DNA of 24,642 nucleotides, from NCBI GenBank assembly GCA_964502465.1, contig CAZCWX010000588.1, forward strand, positions 1 to 24,642, read 5' to 3'. This DNA is from CAZCWX01 sp964502465. Its GTDB lineage: Bacteria; Desulfobacterota; Binatia; Bin18. The notes below the pieces were generated by a model, which did not search any database, had not been told where the DNA came from, and saw only the letters and a list, made by a program, of their open reading frames with translations. Position numbers and translations under genes: made by a program. Of the stretch, positions 22,840 through 24,642 are shown in pieces (position 1 is the stretch's first letter; each line of letters opens with the position of its first letter).

Positions 22840-22846
22840 AGTTCAA

Positions 22847-22913
22847 AATGCAGAATGCAGAATGTAGAATGCAGAATACGAGACCAGATCTCTCGGGATC
22901 TTGCATCTGCAAT
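22847..22913. repeat. Heptanucleotide tract upstream of nadC, AATGCAG family, with opposed arm
   Basis: Four AATGCAG units (one AATGTAG) run from 22847 to 22874, followed by AATACGA. A short opposed arm, CTTGCAT CTGCAAT, lies at 22900-22913. Between them is an imperfect GAGA/TCTC palindrome. The tract starts 8 nt from the nadC start and is the same family as the complement of the in-frame tract at 104-166 (AATGCGG). Confidence 0.88.
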
Positions 22914-22922
22914 TCACACAGC

Positions 22923-22957
22923 GCTGACTGTTGACCGCTGATTGCTGATTGCTCTTC
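22923..22957. repeat. Heptanucleotide tract after valS, GCTGATT family
   Basis: Five 7-nt blocks in phase: GCTGACT, GTTGACC, GCTGATT twice, then GCTCTTC. It ends 6 nt before the valS stop codon (22964-22966) on the plus-strand map, so it lies just downstream of valS. It is the same family and orientation as the right arm of the tract after ribE. Confidence 0.85.
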
Positions 22958-22963
22958 ATAGCC

Positions 22964-24642
22964 TCACGCCTCAATTTGCCGGAGGCGTTCTAAGCTCTTC
23001 TCCAGGCTCAGACGCTTCTCATCCAACTGGGCCGCACGCTCACGATCCTTTTCCACGACTTCTTCAGGGGCCCGCTCGACAAACTTCGCGTCTGCCAATT
23101 TGCGTTGTACACCAGCCAGGTCGTTAGCGACTTTCCCGATTTCACGTTCTAACCGCTTCAATTCCTCTTGGAGATTCACAAGACCAGCCAGAGGGATGTA
23201 AATTTCTGCGCCCTCAACCACTGCCAAAGCCGCACCGCGCGGTCGTTCACCGTCAGCCTGGTAGCGAATCTCACCCAATCGAGCGAGACGGCGCACATAC
23301 GCCTCATGCGTACGGAGTTGCGTTTCGACACTGGCCGTTTTCGCAATGACGATGCTGGTGAGCGATTGCCCGGGTGGCAGGTTCATCTCCGACCGAATAT
23401 TCCGCACCGCCCGGATGACCTCCATCAACAGCCCCATGTGACGCTCCGCTTCATTATCGACGAGATCCGGCTGAAAGACTGGATAGGGCTGGGCCATGAG
23501 GCTGTCCTCGGTCTGATCTCCGTGTAAAGCATGCCAGATCTCTTCAGTAATGAACGGCATCAAAGGGTGGAGGAGTCGTGCGATGGCGTCCAGCACCGTG
23601 ACCAGTATCGTTCTTGTCCGCGCTTGCGCCTCAGCATCAGCACTTTCCAAAGCGATCTTGCTCAATTCGAGATACCAGTCACAGAATTCATGCCAGATAA
23701 ACTGATACAGCAGAGCAGCAACATCGTTAAAACGGTATTCATCCAGGGCCTGACGGACTTCACGGGTAGTCTGCTGCAGACGGGACAAAATCCAGCGATC
23801 TGGGAGACTGAGTGTATCCCCCTGACCTGTGAGCGCCGGTTGTTCATGACTTGCCTCTTTCCCTTCAACATTGAGCAGAACAAAGCGTGCGGCATTCCAC
23901 ACTTTGTTGGCAAAGTTGCGATAACCAGTGATGCGCTCAGCCGAGAGGCGAATGTCACGGCCCATAGCAGAGAGAGCAGTCAGCGTGAAACGCAACGCGT
24001 CGGTGCCGTAGGTGGCCATGACCTCTAAGGGGTCAATTACGTTGCCTTTCGATTTGGACATTTTCTGCCCACGCTCGTCTCGCACTAAGGCATGGATGTA
24101 TACATGACGGAAAGGAACGTCGCCCATGAATTTGAGTCCGAGCATCATCATGCGAGCAACCCAGAAAAAGATGATGTCAAAGCCAGTCACTAAGGTCGAA
24201 GTCGGATAGAACGTCTTGAGGTCGTCAGTCTGCTCGGGCCATCCCATGGTCGAGAATGGCCATAATCCGGAACTGAACCAGGTATCGAGCACATCAGTCT
24301 CCTGGGTCACCTGCTCTGAACCGCACTTAGGGCATACCGTCACATCTTCACGGGAGACGATCATCTCCCCACAGGCATCGCAATACCAGGCAGGAATGCG
24401 GTGCCCCCACCACAACTGGCGCGAGATACACCAGTCACGGATGTTCTCCATCCAGGCAAAATAGGTTTTCTCCCAGTGGGTCGGGAAAAACTGCGTCCTC
24501 CCATCTTTTACAGCGGTAAGGGCAACTTCAGCCAACGGTTTCACCTGCACAAACCACTGAGTCGACAGGAACGGCTCGACCACAGTACGGCAGCGGTAGC
24601 AATGGCCAAGCATGATCTTGTACGGCTCAACACGCAGCAATG
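22964..24642 (-). CDS. valS: Valyl-tRNA synthetase, 5'-truncated by the window edge
   Basis: Charges tRNA-Val. Only the C-terminal 559 or so residues are present; the frame is open to the window edge, and a full ValS has about 880-950 residues, so the HIGH motif and most of the editing domain lie outside. Visible are the zinc-binding pairs CYRC and CDAC/CPKC, NIRDWCISRQLWWGHRIP, VTGFDIIFFWVARMM, the KMSKS motif about 450 residues before the end, the anticodon-binding helices (DRWILSRL, then FCDWYLELSK), and the C-terminal coiled-coil arm (LQEELKRLEREIGKV). The stop is followed by two heptad tracts before nadC. Confidence 0.97.
   Translation of the reverse strand, partial: LLRVEPYKIMLGHCYRCRTVVEPFLSTQWFVQVKPLAEVALTAVKDGRTQFFPTHWEKTYFAWMENIRDWCISRQLWWGHRIPAWYCDACGEMIVSREDVTVCPKCGSEQVTQETDVLDTWFSSGLWPFSTMGWPEQTDDLKTFYPTSTLVTGFDIIFFWVARMMMLGLKFMGDVPFRHVYIHALVRDERGQKMSKSKGNVIDPLEVMATYGTDALRFTLTALSAMGRDIRLSAERITGYRNFANKVWNAARFVLLNVEGKEASHEQPALTGQGDTLSLPDRWILSRLQQTTREVRQALDEYRFNDVAALLYQFIWHEFCDWYLELSKIALESADAEAQARTRTILVTVLDAIARLLHPLMPFITEEIWHALHGDQTEDSLMAQPYPVFQPDLVDNEAERHMGLLMEVIRAVRNIRSEMNLPPGQSLTSIVIAKTASVETQLRTHEAYVRRLARLGEIRYQADGERPRGAALAVVEGAEIYIPLAGLVNLQEELKRLEREIGKVANDLAGVQRKLADAKFVERAPEEVVEKDRERAAQLDEKRLSLEKSLERLRQIEA

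Noticed and set aside
22847..22957. Tandem short repeats as a CRISPR array
   Set aside because: Units are 7 nt with no spacers and no cas genes nearby; a direct-repeat/spacer pattern is absent.

Overview
The window reads as chromosomal DNA of a free-living bacterium of moderate GC content, most likely an uncultivated lineage near the old Deltaproteobacteria (Binatota, Tectomicrobia or Desulfobacterota type). I infer this from the ilvN-ilvC-psd-pssA-leuA order, which is familiar from that part of the tree, from the C-terminus of a large TPR/ATPase/cyclase-type protein at the left edge, and from the style of the acyl-CoA synthetase, kappa-type isomerase and FmdB genes. No rRNA, tRNA, CRISPR array, phage or insertion sequence was recognised. 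Taxonomy is inference and needs a search to settle.

Layout, left to right. Positions 1-404 (+) hold the end of a TPR-type signalling protein carrying an in-frame block of 7-nt repeats. Positions 490-1118 (-) hold a two-gene unit of a small helical protein and an HNH nuclease. Positions 1260-2515 (-) hold coaE and a HAD phosphatase, coupled by an ATGA overlap. Positions 2662-4069 (+) hold an alpha/beta hydrolase and a 2-hydroxychromene-2-carboxylate isomerase-like DsbA-fold protein. Positions 4178-4531 (-) hold an FdxA-type ferredoxin. Positions 4696-9224 (-) hold an unknown membrane protein, a fused ATP-grasp/CoA-binding acyl-CoA synthetase, riboflavin synthase and a glutathione S-transferase. 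Positions 9279-10236 (-) hold two small zinc-ribbon proteins around a PGPGW membrane protein. Positions 10397-11131 (+) hold a rhomboid protease. Positions 11431-17918 (-) hold a branched-chain amino acid and phospholipid operon: DUF465 protein, ilvN, ilvC, psd, pssA, a leucine-rich leader with terminator, leuA, leuB. Positions 18095-20182 (-) hold an EF-G paralogue. Positions 20354-24642 (-) hold coaX, birA, nadC and the 3' two thirds of valS, a cofactor cluster.

Genes that work together: ilvN and ilvC act in the shared valine/isoleucine steps, and leuA and leuB in the leucine branch. psd and pssA convert CDP-diacylglycerol to phosphatidylethanolamine. coaE and coaX are the last and first steps of CoA synthesis, nadC makes the NAD precursor and birA attaches biotin. 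Between pssA and leuA there is what looks like a complete transcription attenuator: a 33-codon leader peptide with two Leu triplets, an intermediate stem, and a perfect 11-bp terminator ending 20 nt before leuA.

The most unusual signal is not a gene. At least nine places carry short tracts built on a strict 7-nt period, with several unit families (GCTGATT, AATGCRG, GACTNTA-like, AGGCTNN, AACGGAG). Most lie within about 10 nt of the stop codon of the preceding gene, several supply the stop codon itself, several have two arms in opposite orientation that could fold into a hairpin, and one is inserted in frame in a protein as exactly nine heptads (63 nt, 21 codons). The same unit families recur in separate tracts, so this looks like a dispersed repeat family resembling the heptanucleotide STRR repeats described in cyanobacteria, but in a different kind of genome.
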